Assembly (NCBI GenBank): GCA_050246115.1
Contig: JBFWWP010000062.1
Location: 1 to 5,045, forward strand
Direction: 5' to 3'
Length of the DNA stretch: 5,045 nt
Source of the DNA: JBFWWP01 sp050246115
GTDB lineage: Bacteria; Planctomycetota; UBA8108; UBA1146; JAJFFE01
Notes under the pieces: generated by a model
The model's database searches: none
What the model was told of the DNA's origin: nothing
Seen by the model: only the letters and a program-made list of their open reading frames with translations
Position numbers and translations under genes: made by a program
Part shown: positions 1-5,045 of the stretch, piece after piece
Position numbering within the stretch: position 1 is the first letter of the stretch
How the letters are laid out: each line of letters starts with the position of its first letter

Positions 1-481
1 CGCCCGCCTGAGCGTCGAACGAGTAGAAGTGCTGCTCGGCTCGGTCCGCGATGGTGGCTGCGACATCTTGGCCACACTGGATCGGGATCACGTTGCACGG
101 CTGCGGCGTGAGCCAGTTGAGTTCGAGCACGTAGCTACCCGTACTGACCAGGTTGCTCGCGTGGACGCGGAGGATGTAGGTACCCGACTCCGCGAGGTTC
201 AGTGGAACTTCGCCGTTGAGCCCTTGAAGGATCGGGACACTCGTGGAGCTGGGCGCGTACAGATCGCCGTGCGCGGTGAAGTTGCTGCCGCCGGTCTGCC
301 ACAGCACCAGCGAGATGCAATCTCCGGCGCTGCCCTGGAAGATCAACACATCCTCCTGGCCAGCGGCGGTGATCTGGTCCACGTGGTTTTGACCGCAGCT
401 CAGAGACTGGGCCACGGACGCTGCCGGAGCCCCGGCGAGACAGCAGACCACCAACCAACGAATCGAAGCTACGCGCTTCAT
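1..481 (-). CDS. Secreted protein with tandem PPC-like beta-sandwich modules (N-terminal part, runs off the window)
   Basis: Reading leftwards from the ATG at 481-479, the frame is open for 160 codons to the window edge, so the C-terminus is missing. A GGAGG (490-486) lies just upstream of the start. Residues 1-24 form a Sec signal peptide: MKR, a hydrophobic core (WLVVCCLAGAPAA) and a likely cleavage site after SVA, before Gln25. The mature part has a module starting near Cys29 (SCGQ...GQEDVLIFQGSAGD) with beta-strand patterns and a SGTYILRVHASN stretch. A second module start appears near Cys136 (QCGQDVAATI...HFYSFDAQAG), giving a period of about 107 residues. The pattern 'polar residues, F/Y-x-F, G-x-A-G-D' followed by 'sGtY-L-v' resembles bacterial pre-peptidase C-terminal (PPC) domains, which are extracellular and often flank enzymes or adhesins. 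No catalytic domain is visible, so the role is unknown. The PPC assignment is by pattern only; the secreted nature is much surer. Confidence 0.85.
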   Translation of the reverse strand, partial: MKRVASIRWLVVCCLAGAPAASVAQSLSCGQNHVDQITAAGQEDVLIFQGSAGDCISLVLWQTGGSNFTAHGDLYAPSSTSVPILQGLNGEVPLNLAESGTYILRVHASNLVSTGSYVLELNWLTPQPCNVIPIQCGQDVAATIADRAEQHFYSFDAQAG

Positions 482-613
482 GCGACCTCCTCACCAACCT
501 TGCTTCTGAGCACCTCCGGGGAACGACGCGATCCCACGAGGGGCGGCGCCACTTGGCCTCACCCACCACCGGCGCTAGCATAGGTTTCCCGGAACAGGCT
601 TGACCCATCAGCT

Positions 614-623
614 CACCCGGGTG
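614..623. promoter_or_regulatory. Perfect 10-bp palindrome CACCCGGGTG upstream of the HTH-STAND gene (candidate operator)
   Basis: The divergent region 482-652 has one clean short dyad, CACCCGGGTG, 29 bp before the ATG of the HTH-containing gene and about 130 bp from the divergent secreted-protein start. A second, weaker dyad (TTCC-C-GGAA) is at 586-594. A TTGACC at 600-605 could be a -35 element for the rightward gene, but no convincing -10 follows at 16-18 bp. XRE-family proteins often bind short palindromes at their own promoters, so this is a reasonable operator candidate. The palindrome is seen in the sequence; its function is inference, and a 10-bp GC palindrome can arise by chance in DNA of this composition. 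Confidence 0.25.
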
Positions 624-652
624 CGCAACTCGCTACGGAGGGCGAACTTACC

Positions 653-3007
653 ATGGAGCGAGCCAGCCTCACCAACGCTCGAGCCATCCTTTTGTTGCGT
701 GCCGAACGACGCTGGAGTCAGAAGGATCTCATGGACGCGGCGGGGGTCGATATCGCGACCGTCCGCCGTGCCGAGTCCGGGGAACGGGTCGCGCGCGGAT
801 CCATCGAGCGCCTCGCGCACGCACTGGCCGTGTCCGTGCAGCAGATCTCGTACGCGCTGCCGGTCGCGCGGGGGCACGCCTGGGTGCCACGGACTCCGTC
901 GCGGTTCTTCGTCGGCCGCGAGCGCATCCTGCAACGCCTCGCGACGCTGCTCGTGCCCCGAGACCCGGTGCCGTTCGGAGCGCTCGTCGGAGTCGCAGGC
1001 GGCGGCAAGTCCGAGATCGCGCTCCAGTATCTCTACCGACACCCCGCGCGGCACGAGTGGATGCTGTGGATCGATGCCACGACGCCGGAGTCTGCGCTCG
1101 AGTCGCTGCGCGGGATCGCCGGGCGACTCGGCGTACGACTTCACGGCAGCCGGTTGGATGACATCGCGCCAACCGTCTTCGGAGCGTTACGCGACCGCAA
1201 CGGTTGGCTCTTGGTCCTCGATGGGTTGGCGGCCGAAACGGAACCGAGTTGGACCGCGCTCGTTCCACGAGCCGGTACCGTCGGTTCTGTGCTCATCACG
1301 ACGACCGATCGCGAGGCGCTGTGGCCGGGCGTCGTGCGCTTGCGCGTGCCAACGCTGCCCGAAACGGACGCCGCCGAGTTCTTGATACTTCGCGGCGGAC
1401 GCACCGAGCTGCTTTGGGATCGTGCCGCCGCGCGCAGCACCGTCACTGCGCCGTCGAGCCGTCGTGACGAAGACGCAGCGACGCGCGCGCTGAGCCGTAC
1501 GCTGGGTCACCTACCCGCTGCCCTCGAGGCCGCAGGCGCGTTCGTTTCCGTGCGCCGCTGCAGCTTCACCACCTACCTGCAAGAGCATCGCGCGCGGTTT
1601 CGCGTCCCGACCCTGATTCGTTCCGTGTGGCGGCGCAGCCTCGCCGCGGTCGATCGTGCATTACCGGAAGCGGGGCAGCTGTTTCGCCTCCTCGTGCTCT
1701 CCGGTGCGGCCCCGATCCCCGGATCGATGCTGAGAGGATTGGCGAGCGCGGCGACCCGCGGCGGGAGCGATGACGCGGCGATCCTGACTCGCCCACTGCT
1801 ACGCTACTCGCTGCTCGAGCACTTCCGTTCCAAGGACCGCTATGCACTACAACCGCTGACCCGCGAGGCAATCCGCAGCGCGCTCCCCCGCGCGGATCGC
1901 GCGCGTCTCGAGGGCACGTTCTGCGACGTCTTGACGGAGCAGTTCGCGAGCGTGCCTCTGGAAGAGCAAGTCGCGCTCCTACCCCATGCGCGACGCGCCA
2001 TCGAGTACGGCCGACGACGATCCTTGGGCGATCCCGAGTTCGCTCGACTCGTTCGCAGCGTGGGGTTGCACGCTCTGCTGGCCGGCGACCTCCACTCGGC
2101 TGAAGTGTACTTGCGACAAGCCTTGCGCCAACTTCGGGCGGCGCACGGCCCGAACCACCCCGACATCGCGCGCACCATGAACAATCTCGGCGCCGTCCAT
2201 GGGCAGCTCGGCGAGCACGGCAAAGCCAAGCAACGCTTCGCGGCGGCCACGCGCGCAATCGCACTCACCCCGGGCATGCCCCCCGAGAGCCTCGCGGAAA
2301 CGCTCAACAACCGGGCGATCACGGCCATTCACCTCGGCGAGTTCCGCTCCGCAGAGCGCTTTCTCGCGACGTGCTTGCGTTCGAGCACGGGGCTCGGGAG
2401 CGCTCGCTACCTCGACAACTACGGAGTGCTCTGCGAGGTCATGCACCGGCACGACGAAGCGCTCGCTCACTATCAAGCGGCCATTCGCATCCGCACCGAG
2501 GCCGGGACCGGCCAAGGCTTCGAGTTGGCACACTGCTACAACAACCTGGGCAAGCTGCTGCTCCGACGCGGACGACACGCAGAAGCGGAAGGAAGTCTGC
2601 ACGCAGCCGCCAAGCGTTGGCGCGCCGGCCGCGGACGGGGGCAGCTCGGACTCGCCAGCACGTTGAACAACCTCGGAGAGCTATACCTCGAGACCGGCCG
2701 TTTGCGGCGCGCGAGCCAGTGCTTGCGCGAGGCATTGACGCTGCGCCACGAGAGGCTTCCGCCCCAGCATCGCCACATCGCGCTATCGCTCGTCAACCTC
2801 GCACGCTGGACGGTCGCGGCGGCGGGCCCCCGCAGCGAAGTGCTCGCTCTAACGCGGCGCGCGCGGGGCATCCTCGATCAAGTCGGCTACGACGAGGAGG
2901 TCGCTGCACCTCTCACAGCCCTGCGCGCGGTCGTGCGCGGCAAGTCAGCCGCGCTGACGGCCATGCTGCAGGCCGTAGGCCGACTCCCGGCACGTCGCCG
3001 CGGGTGA
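653..3007 (+). CDS. XRE-family HTH / NB-ARC-like STAND NTPase / TPR-repeat protein (NLR-like regulator or sensor)
   Basis: A 784-residue cytoplasmic protein with no signal peptide or membrane segment. Residues 10-66 form an XRE-type helix-turn-helix (RAERRWSQKDLMDAAGVD, then TVRRAESGE). The NTPase starts with FVGRE (86-90), as in NB-ARC proteins. Walker A is GVAGGGKS (113-120), Walker B is WLLVLD (185-190), a sensor-like strand is LITTTDR (214-220), and LGHLPAALEAAG (284-295) matches the GLPLAL motif. A winged-helix-like region (about 325-410) follows. At the usual MHD position it reads YALQPLTRE (397-405), so the histidine is replaced by Gln. From about 463 to 742 there are six or seven TPRs, several of the NLG-x-x-x-x-x-x-G tetratricopeptide-10/12 style (NNLG at 510, 630 and 672). 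STAND proteins are ATP-dependent switches in which repeats sense a signal and the N-terminal domain acts; here the output would be DNA binding. GGAGGG at 637-642 supports the ATG at 653, with a 10-nt spacer. Ligand and targets are unknown; a role as a transcription regulator or immune-type sensor is inference. Confidence 0.93.
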   Translation: MERASLTNARAILLLRAERRWSQKDLMDAAGVDIATVRRAESGERVARGSIERLAHALAVSVQQISYALPVARGHAWVPRTPSRFFVGRERILQRLATLLVPRDPVPFGALVGVAGGGKSEIALQYLYRHPARHEWMLWIDATTPESALESLRGIAGRLGVRLHGSRLDDIAPTVFGALRDRNGWLLVLDGLAAETEPSWTALVPRAGTVGSVLITTTDREALWPGVVRLRVPTLPETDAAEFLILRGGRTELLWDRAAARSTVTAPSSRRDEDAATRALSRTLGHLPAALEAAGAFVSVRRCSFTTYLQEHRARFRVPTLIRSVWRRSLAAVDRALPEAGQLFRLLVLSGAAPIPGSMLRGLASAATRGGSDDAAILTRPLLRYSLLEHFRSKDRYALQPLTREAIRSALPRADRARLEGTFCDVLTEQFASVPLEEQVALLPHARRAIEYGRRRSLGDPEFARLVRSVGLHALLAGDLHSAEVYLRQALRQLRAAHGPNHPDIARTMNNLGAVHGQLGEHGKAKQRFAAATRAIALTPGMPPESLAETLNNRAITAIHLGEFRSAERFLATCLRSSTGLGSARYLDNYGVLCEVMHRHDEALAHYQAAIRIRTEAGTGQGFELAHCYNNLGKLLLRRGRHAEAEGSLHAAAKRWRAGRGRGQLGLASTLNNLGELYLETGRLRRASQCLREALTLRHERLPPQHRHIALSLVNLARWTVAAAGPRSEVLALTRRARGILDQVGYDEEVAAPLTALRAVVRGKSAALTAMLQAVGRLPARRRG

Positions 3008-3239
3008 CGGCACCGGACTGGGTTCCCTTACTCTCGGCGTGAAGGCCCCGGGGTGTCCGGTTTCCGGGCGCGCCACACCGGGAGTTGAGTTGGCGGGGCC
3101 AGGGTCGTGGTCGCAACACGCACCGGGGGAACACCTTACGCTGGATCTCCAGAGTCGATCGGCACTGGCCTCGGGCTTGCTCAATGTCCCGGCGTACGAC
3201 TCACCTGACGGCCTCTTTCGCGAGGGGCTCCCGCCTCCC

Positions 3240-3291
3240 GAGGGCGCGGATCGACGGCCAGTGGCCAGCGTTCCGCGCCCTCCTGCCTTTT
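3240..3291 (+). terminator. Probable intrinsic terminator: nested hairpin followed by TTTT
   Basis: GAGGGCGCGGA (3240-3250) is perfectly complementary to TCCGCGCCCTC (3272-3282), giving an 11-bp GC-rich stem. Inside it, after a single T-T mismatch, CG pairs with CG, and after a 2x2 internal loop GGCC (3256-3259) pairs with GGCC (3263-3266) around an AGT loop. The whole 43-nt element is therefore close to self-complementary. It is followed by CTGCC and then TTTT (3288-3291). This fits a rho-independent terminator for the STAND transcript, leaving about 230 nt of 3' untranslated RNA. The T-run is short and not directly abutting the stem, so an alternative is a structured RNA or REP-like palindrome. 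Confidence 0.5.
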
Positions 3292-3330
3292 CGGGACCGG
3301 CCCCGCGGACCATGATGCAAACGCCCATGC

Positions 3331-3370
3331 AACGTACGCTGGCAACGCACGCTGGGAACGTACGCTTGGG
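3331..3370 (+). repeat. Three tandem 13-14-bp repeats (consensus AACGYACGCTGGS) directly upstream of the GNAT gene
   Basis: The units are AACGTACGCTGGC (3331-3343), AACGCACGCTGGG (3344-3356) and AACGTACGCTTGGG (3357-3370), which has one extra T. Units 1 and 3 contain the palindrome CGTACG, 26 bp apart. The array ends 8 bp before the AAGGAG ribosome binding site. Direct repeats in this position can be binding sites for a regulator of the gene, or slippage products; the sequence alone does not decide. Confidence 0.6.
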
Positions 3371-3394
3371 AACCCACGAAGGAGAAAGACGCCG

Positions 3395-3805
3395 ATGGTC
3401 CAGTACGCCCGTGAGGAGTCGGTGGGTAGCGCGGAGTTCGTTGCGGTTCTTCGCTCGTCGACGTTGGGCGAGCGCCGACCGATCGACGACTTGGCCCGCA
3501 TCGAGGGCATGCTGCAGAACGCGAACCTCATCGTCACCGCACGGTTCGACGGCGAGCTCGTGGGAATCGCGCGCTCGCTCACGGACTTCCACTATGCTTG
3601 CTACCTCTCGGATCTCGCGGTCGATCAACGACACCAGCGGCGCGGTATCGGGCGTGCGTTGATCCGCGTGACCCGCGAGCACCTCGCTCCGAAGTGCCGG
3701 CTGATCCTGCTCGCGGCGCCGGCGGCGGTCGACTACTACCCGCGGCTCGGGTTTCGGCATCACCCGCAAGCGTGGACACTGGACTCCGATCAAGCGCTTT
3801 CATGA
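3395..3805 (+). CDS. GNAT-family N-acetyltransferase
   Basis: A 136-residue single-domain protein, typical length for a compact GNAT. These enzymes transfer the acetyl group of acetyl-CoA to an amine of a small molecule or protein in the cytoplasm. The core strand LIVTARFDGELVGIARSLTD (45-64) leads to the motif A strand CYLSDLAVDQRHQRRGIGRALI (69-90). The acetyl-CoA pyrophosphate-binding signature Q/R-x-x-G-x-G/A is Q81-R-R-G-I-G86. Motif B follows as LILLAAPAAVDYYPRLGF (103-120), with the Tyr114/Tyr115 and 'LGF' pattern typical of the family. AAGGAG (3379-3384), 10 nt before the ATG, supports the start. The substrate cannot be inferred. The gene stands alone, with no antitoxin-like partner or resistance cassette nearby. 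The 3' end runs directly into the repeat block: the first repeat landmark is 4 bases after the stop. Confidence 0.94.
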   Translation: MVQYAREESVGSAEFVAVLRSSTLGERRPIDDLARIEGMLQNANLIVTARFDGELVGIARSLTDFHYACYLSDLAVDQRHQRRGIGRALIRVTREHLAPKCRLILLAAPAAVDYYPRLGFRHHPQAWTLDSDQALS

Positions 3806-3828
3806 GCAAAGAGGATGCGGCGGTGCCG

Positions 3829-4010
3829 CGCCACGGTGGCGGGAGGCGTGGGGCCCGGGTGGGATGCGGAGGTCCCGTGGCGCGAGGCCAAGATGCGGAC
3901 AGGCTGTCCGCGCTCCCAGGGCGCGCCAGGAGTGCAGAAGGGCGTGGGCTCCTGCGTATGCGTCGCGTTGGTGCGTTGGGCGCAGGAAGAAGAGGGAAAT
4001 CGGCATCACC
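3829..4010 (+). repeat. Copy 1 of a 181-182-bp tandem direct repeat
   Basis: The unit opens with the dyad CGCCACGGTGGCG (3829-3841) and recurs 182 bp downstream. Over the first 159 bp, copies 1 and 2 differ only at 3848 (G) versus 4030 (A); they then drift in an AAGAGGG-containing tail. An AAGAGG also precedes copy 1 at 3809-3814, exactly 181 bp before the one at 3990, so the true unit may begin just after the GNAT stop codon. Internal potential stems are gcggaca/tgtccgc (3895-3911), CAGGAG/CTCCTG (3927-3932 with 3949-3954) and TGCG/CGCA (3972-3984). Open frames through it have no protein-like character and no conserved start, so it is taken as non-coding. Confidence 0.93.
3895..3911. repeat. 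Palindrome gcggaca-ggc-tgtccgc, REP-like core in repeat copy 1
   Basis: A perfect 7-bp-arm inverted repeat with a 3-nt spacer. The same 17-bp element recurs at 4077-4093 (copy 2) and, on the other strand, at 4289-4305 (inverted copy 3). It is the part of the unit kept without change in all three copies, together with the following GCTCCCAGGGCGCGCC. This looks like the core of an interspersed palindromic element; whether the family is genome-wide cannot be seen from one window. Confidence 0.75.
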
Positions 4011-4180
4011 CGCCACGGTGGCGGGAGGCATGGGGCCCGGGTGGGATGCGGAGGTCCCGTGGCGCGAGGCCAAGATGCGGACAGGCTGTCCGCGCTCCCA
4101 GGGCGCGCCAGGAGTGCAGAAGGGCGTGGGCTCCTGCGTATGCGTCGCGTTGGTGCGTTGGGCGCAGGAGAAGAGGGGAA
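4011..4180 (+). repeat. Copy 2 of the 181-182-bp tandem direct repeat
   Basis: It is identical to copy 1 for 159 bp except for one base (A at 4030). The tail begins to differ after CGCAGGA at 4163-4169, where copy 1 has an extra A and copy 2 has one more G, and similarity fades by about 4180. Near-identity suggests a recent tandem duplication or ongoing homogenisation. The internal palindrome is at 4077-4093. No terminal inverted repeats, target-site duplication or transposase are seen, so it is not an insertion sequence. Confidence 0.92.
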
Positions 4181-4226
4181 CAGGATCGTCGAAGCCGGGT
4201 TGGGAGCGCTGTGCAGGGCGATGGAG

Positions 4227-4308
4227 CCACCATCGTTACGCATATCAGGAGCCCATGCTCATCGACCGCTCCGGCGCGCCCTGGGAGCGCGGACAGCCTG
4301 TCCGCATC
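4227..4308 (-). repeat. Diverged, partial third copy of the repeat, in inverted orientation
   Basis: The reverse complement of 4273-4308 matches 3892-3927 and 4074-4109 perfectly over 36 bp. It is followed by an 18-bp diverged spacer of equal length, then GGGCTCCTG and ATGCGT in the same order as in the direct copies, with one single-base deletion between them, fading by about 4227. It lacks the CGCCACGGTGGCG start and the AAGAGGG tail. It is clearly older or under different constraint than copies 1 and 2. Paired with copy 2 it makes a 36-bp inverted repeat with a 163-bp spacer, which could extrude or fold in RNA. Confidence 0.85.
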
Positions 4309-4492
4309 GCGTCGCTGCCATCATCGGCGATCCGAAGAAGGCTGGTTCGCGCTCGTGCCCCGAGCGGAAGGCGAGCGCTTGTGGATGAAGTGGATATGGC
4401 TTTGCCCCAGCCACGGTAGGGCTTTGCTCGAAGGGACTACGCGAGTCGGTGGCGCGCCAGCTCGACACTTCGCAACTACAGAGAGGATTCCC
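4309..4492 (+). other. Leader region between the repeats and the tautomerase gene
   Basis: About 180 bp with no recognisable gene. A frame open from 3815 runs through it and on into the tautomerase frame without a stop, but it has no start with a ribosome binding site here and its translation resembles no family, so it is treated as non-coding. No clear -35/-10 pair is seen, although the tautomerase promoter is expected here. A GGCGCGCC site at 4451-4458 also occurs in the repeats and may be coincidence. Confidence 0.5.
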
Positions 4493-4858
4493 ATGCCTAT
4501 TCTCGACATCGAGATGGTTCTCAACCCTGGCGACAGTCTGCCGCATCGCCTCGCGAGCGACCTCGCCCATCGGGCGGGTGAGATTCTCGGGACCACGCAC
4601 GGACGCACTTGGGTGCGGCTGCGGGCGCTGCCGTCGTCGTCCTATGCGGAGAACGATGAGCCGGTGACGAAGCACCGACCTATCTTCGTCAACGTCCTGA
4701 AGTCCCGGCGCCCGGAGGGGCTTGCGCTCGTCGAGGAAGTCGCCCGCCTCACTCAGGCGCTGGCGGAAGTTTGCGGTCGCCCGGCCGATTACGTGCACCT
4801 CTTCTATGAGCCCGACGGCGCCGGCCGCGTCGCGTTCGGCGGGAAGCTTCTCGAGTAA
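4493..4858 (+). CDS. Tautomerase-superfamily protein (4-oxalocrotonate tautomerase/MIF-like fold)
   Basis: A 121-residue soluble protein beginning Met-Pro. In the tautomerase superfamily, Met removal exposes Pro1, whose secondary amine is the general base or acid for keto-enol tautomerisation and related reactions. The sequence fits two beta-alpha-beta units. PILDIEMVL (2-10) is followed by the helix SLPHRLASDLAHRAGEILG (15-33), and TWVRLRALP (39-47) leads into YAEN (51-54). The second unit has PIFVNVLK (63-70), a helix LALVEEVARLTQALAEVCG (77-95), YVHLFYEP (100-107) and GRVAFGGKLLE at the C-terminus. Length is double that of the 62-residue 4-OT subunit, as in MIF and CHMI-type members, so a trimer is expected. 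AGGA (4484-4487), 5 nt before the ATG, and the required Met-Pro start fix the beginning, even though the frame is open far upstream. Neighbours do not suggest an aromatic catabolic pathway, so the substrate is unknown. Confidence 0.9.
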   Translation: MPILDIEMVLNPGDSLPHRLASDLAHRAGEILGTTHGRTWVRLRALPSSSYAENDEPVTKHRPIFVNVLKSRRPEGLALVEEVARLTQALAEVCGRPADYVHLFYEPDGAGRVAFGGKLLE

Positions 4859-4898
4859 ATGCGGCGCCGCGCGCAACATCTCGACGTGCGCGCCGCAT
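4859..4898 (+). terminator. GC-rich hairpin directly after the tautomerase stop
   Basis: ATGCGGCGC plus GCA on the left (4859-4875, with a 5-nt bulge) can pair with TGCGCGCCGCAT (4887-4898) around an 11-nt loop. It starts at the base after the TAA. There is no T-run behind it (CTCGGTTGTCG), so it may slow or protect the 3' end rather than be a classic intrinsic terminator. Confidence 0.4.
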
Positions 4899-4921
4899 CT
4901 CGGTTGTCGCCGCCTTCCCCG

Positions 4922-4937
4922 CCCGGTAGAAACCGGG
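4922..4937. repeat. Small hairpin CCCGGT-AGAA-ACCGGG in the gap before the last gene
   Basis: Perfect 6-bp arms (4922-4927 and 4932-4937) close an AGAA tetraloop; a G-T wobble at 4921/4938 adds a seventh pair. It lies 47 bp before the ATG of the next gene. It could be a regulatory hairpin in that gene's leader, an operator, or chance. No T-run follows. Confidence 0.3.
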
Positions 4938-4984
4938 TGCACAGCCACGAGCCCCAGCACCCCGCGCAGTGAGGACAGCTCCGA

Positions 4985-5045
4985 ATGAACATCCAAGAAC
5001 GGGTTCGACAGGTACTGGCGGCCGAGGCGGCAGCGATTCTCGCGA
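4985..5045 (+). CDS. 5' end of an unidentified gene, cut by the window edge
   Basis: ATG at 4985 with GAGGA (4971-4975) 9 nt upstream opens a frame that stays open to the edge. The 20 visible residues, MNIQERVRQVLAAEAAAILA, form an amphipathic, alanine-rich helix. The pattern R-x-V-L-x-x-E-A-x-A-I is like the first helix of SIS-domain sugar isomerases such as the KpsF/GutQ arabinose-5-phosphate isomerases, but twenty residues are too few to assign a function. The start and frame are reasonably supported; the identity is not. Confidence 0.55.
   Translation, partial: MNIQERVRQVLAAEAAAILA

Larger units (their letters stand above)
3008..3394 (+). other. 387-bp intergenic region between the STAND and GNAT genes
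   Basis: No convincing gene is seen here on either strand. Open frames exist (for example 3039-3662 plus and 2945-3793 minus), but they cross real genes in other frames and translate to arginine- and serine-rich low-information sequence. The first part has an imperfect stem (CCC..GGTGT at 3047-3056 with ACACCGGG at 3075-3082, 18-nt loop) without a T-run. The middle has the strong nested hairpin at 3240-3282 followed by TTTT, and the end has 13-bp tandem repeats running up to the GNAT ribosome binding site. The GNAT promoter should lie between about 3290 and 3375, but no clear -35/-10 pair is recognisable. Confidence 0.6.

Noticed and set aside
29..608. Plus-strand frame 29-583 and minus-strand frame 135-608 at the left end
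   Set aside because: Both are out of frame with the minus-strand gene at 1-481, which has a proper signal peptide, ribosome binding site and module repeats. They are shadows.
3008..3394. tRNA or other known RNA gene in the gap
   Set aside because: No GTTCGA-type T-loop with a matching acceptor stem or cloverleaf arms was found on either strand, and nothing resembles a known riboswitch.
2945..3793. 282-codon minus-strand frame across the STAND end, the gap and the GNAT gene
   Set aside because: It is antisense to the well-supported GNAT gene, is arginine-rich, has no recognisable domain, and is a common artefact in high-GC DNA.
3829..4180. CRISPR array
   Set aside because: The repeat unit is about 181 bp with no short repeat/unique spacer alternation, and there are only two direct copies.
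3067..4458. Five GGCGCGCC octamers within 1.4 kb
   Set aside because: Three belong to the three repeat copies and the octamer is not improbable at this GC content, so it adds no independent signal.
3806..4492. Insertion sequence or MITE
   Set aside because: No transposase, no terminal inverted repeats at the unit ends and no visible target-site duplication. The inverted partial copy does not define element ends.
3815..4858. 347-codon open frame running through the repeats into the tautomerase
   Set aside because: The upstream part is translated repeat DNA rich in Arg and Gly with no family resemblance. The Met-Pro start at 4493 with its own ribosome binding site explains the real gene, and an N-terminal extension would abolish the catalytic Pro1.

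Overview
This is a GC-rich bacterial chromosomal segment with strong G/C bias at third codon positions and arginine-rich, lysine-poor proteins. Gene style (a secreted modular protein, a very large HTH-NTPase-TPR regulator, long gaps) suits a large-genome soil or aquatic lineage such as Myxococcota or Planctomycetota. No marker gene fixes the phylum, so this is inference only.

Layout. Positions 1-481 (minus strand) hold the N-terminal part of a secreted protein with a signal peptide and the start of two tandem PPC-like modules. A 171-bp divergent intergenic region follows. Positions 653-3007 (plus) encode a 784-residue STAND/NLR-like protein: XRE-type helix-turn-helix, NB-ARC-like NTPase, winged-helix region, then about six or seven TPRs. 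Positions 3008-3394 are a non-coding gap with a strong nested hairpin followed by TTTT (likely terminator), and three 13-bp tandem repeats just before the next gene. Positions 3395-3805 encode a small GNAT N-acetyltransferase. Positions 3806-4492 are non-coding and dominated by a repeat family: two tandem copies of a 181-182-bp unit (one substitution in the first 159 bp), beginning almost immediately after the GNAT stop, and a third, diverged, partial copy in inverted orientation. Each copy carries the perfect 7-bp-arm palindrome gcggacaNNNtgtccgc. Positions 4493-4858 encode a tautomerase-superfamily protein with the N-terminal proline. Two hairpins lie in the next gap, and a new plus-strand gene begins at 4985 and runs off the window.

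How the genes relate. The plus-strand genes are separated by 387, 687 and 126 bp, each has its own Shine-Dalgarno-like site, and hairpins lie in the gaps, so they look like independent transcription units rather than an operon. No defence cassette, phage gene or transposase is visible. The two items most worth following up are the NLR-like HTH-STAND-TPR protein and the structured repeat family between the GNAT and tautomerase genes.
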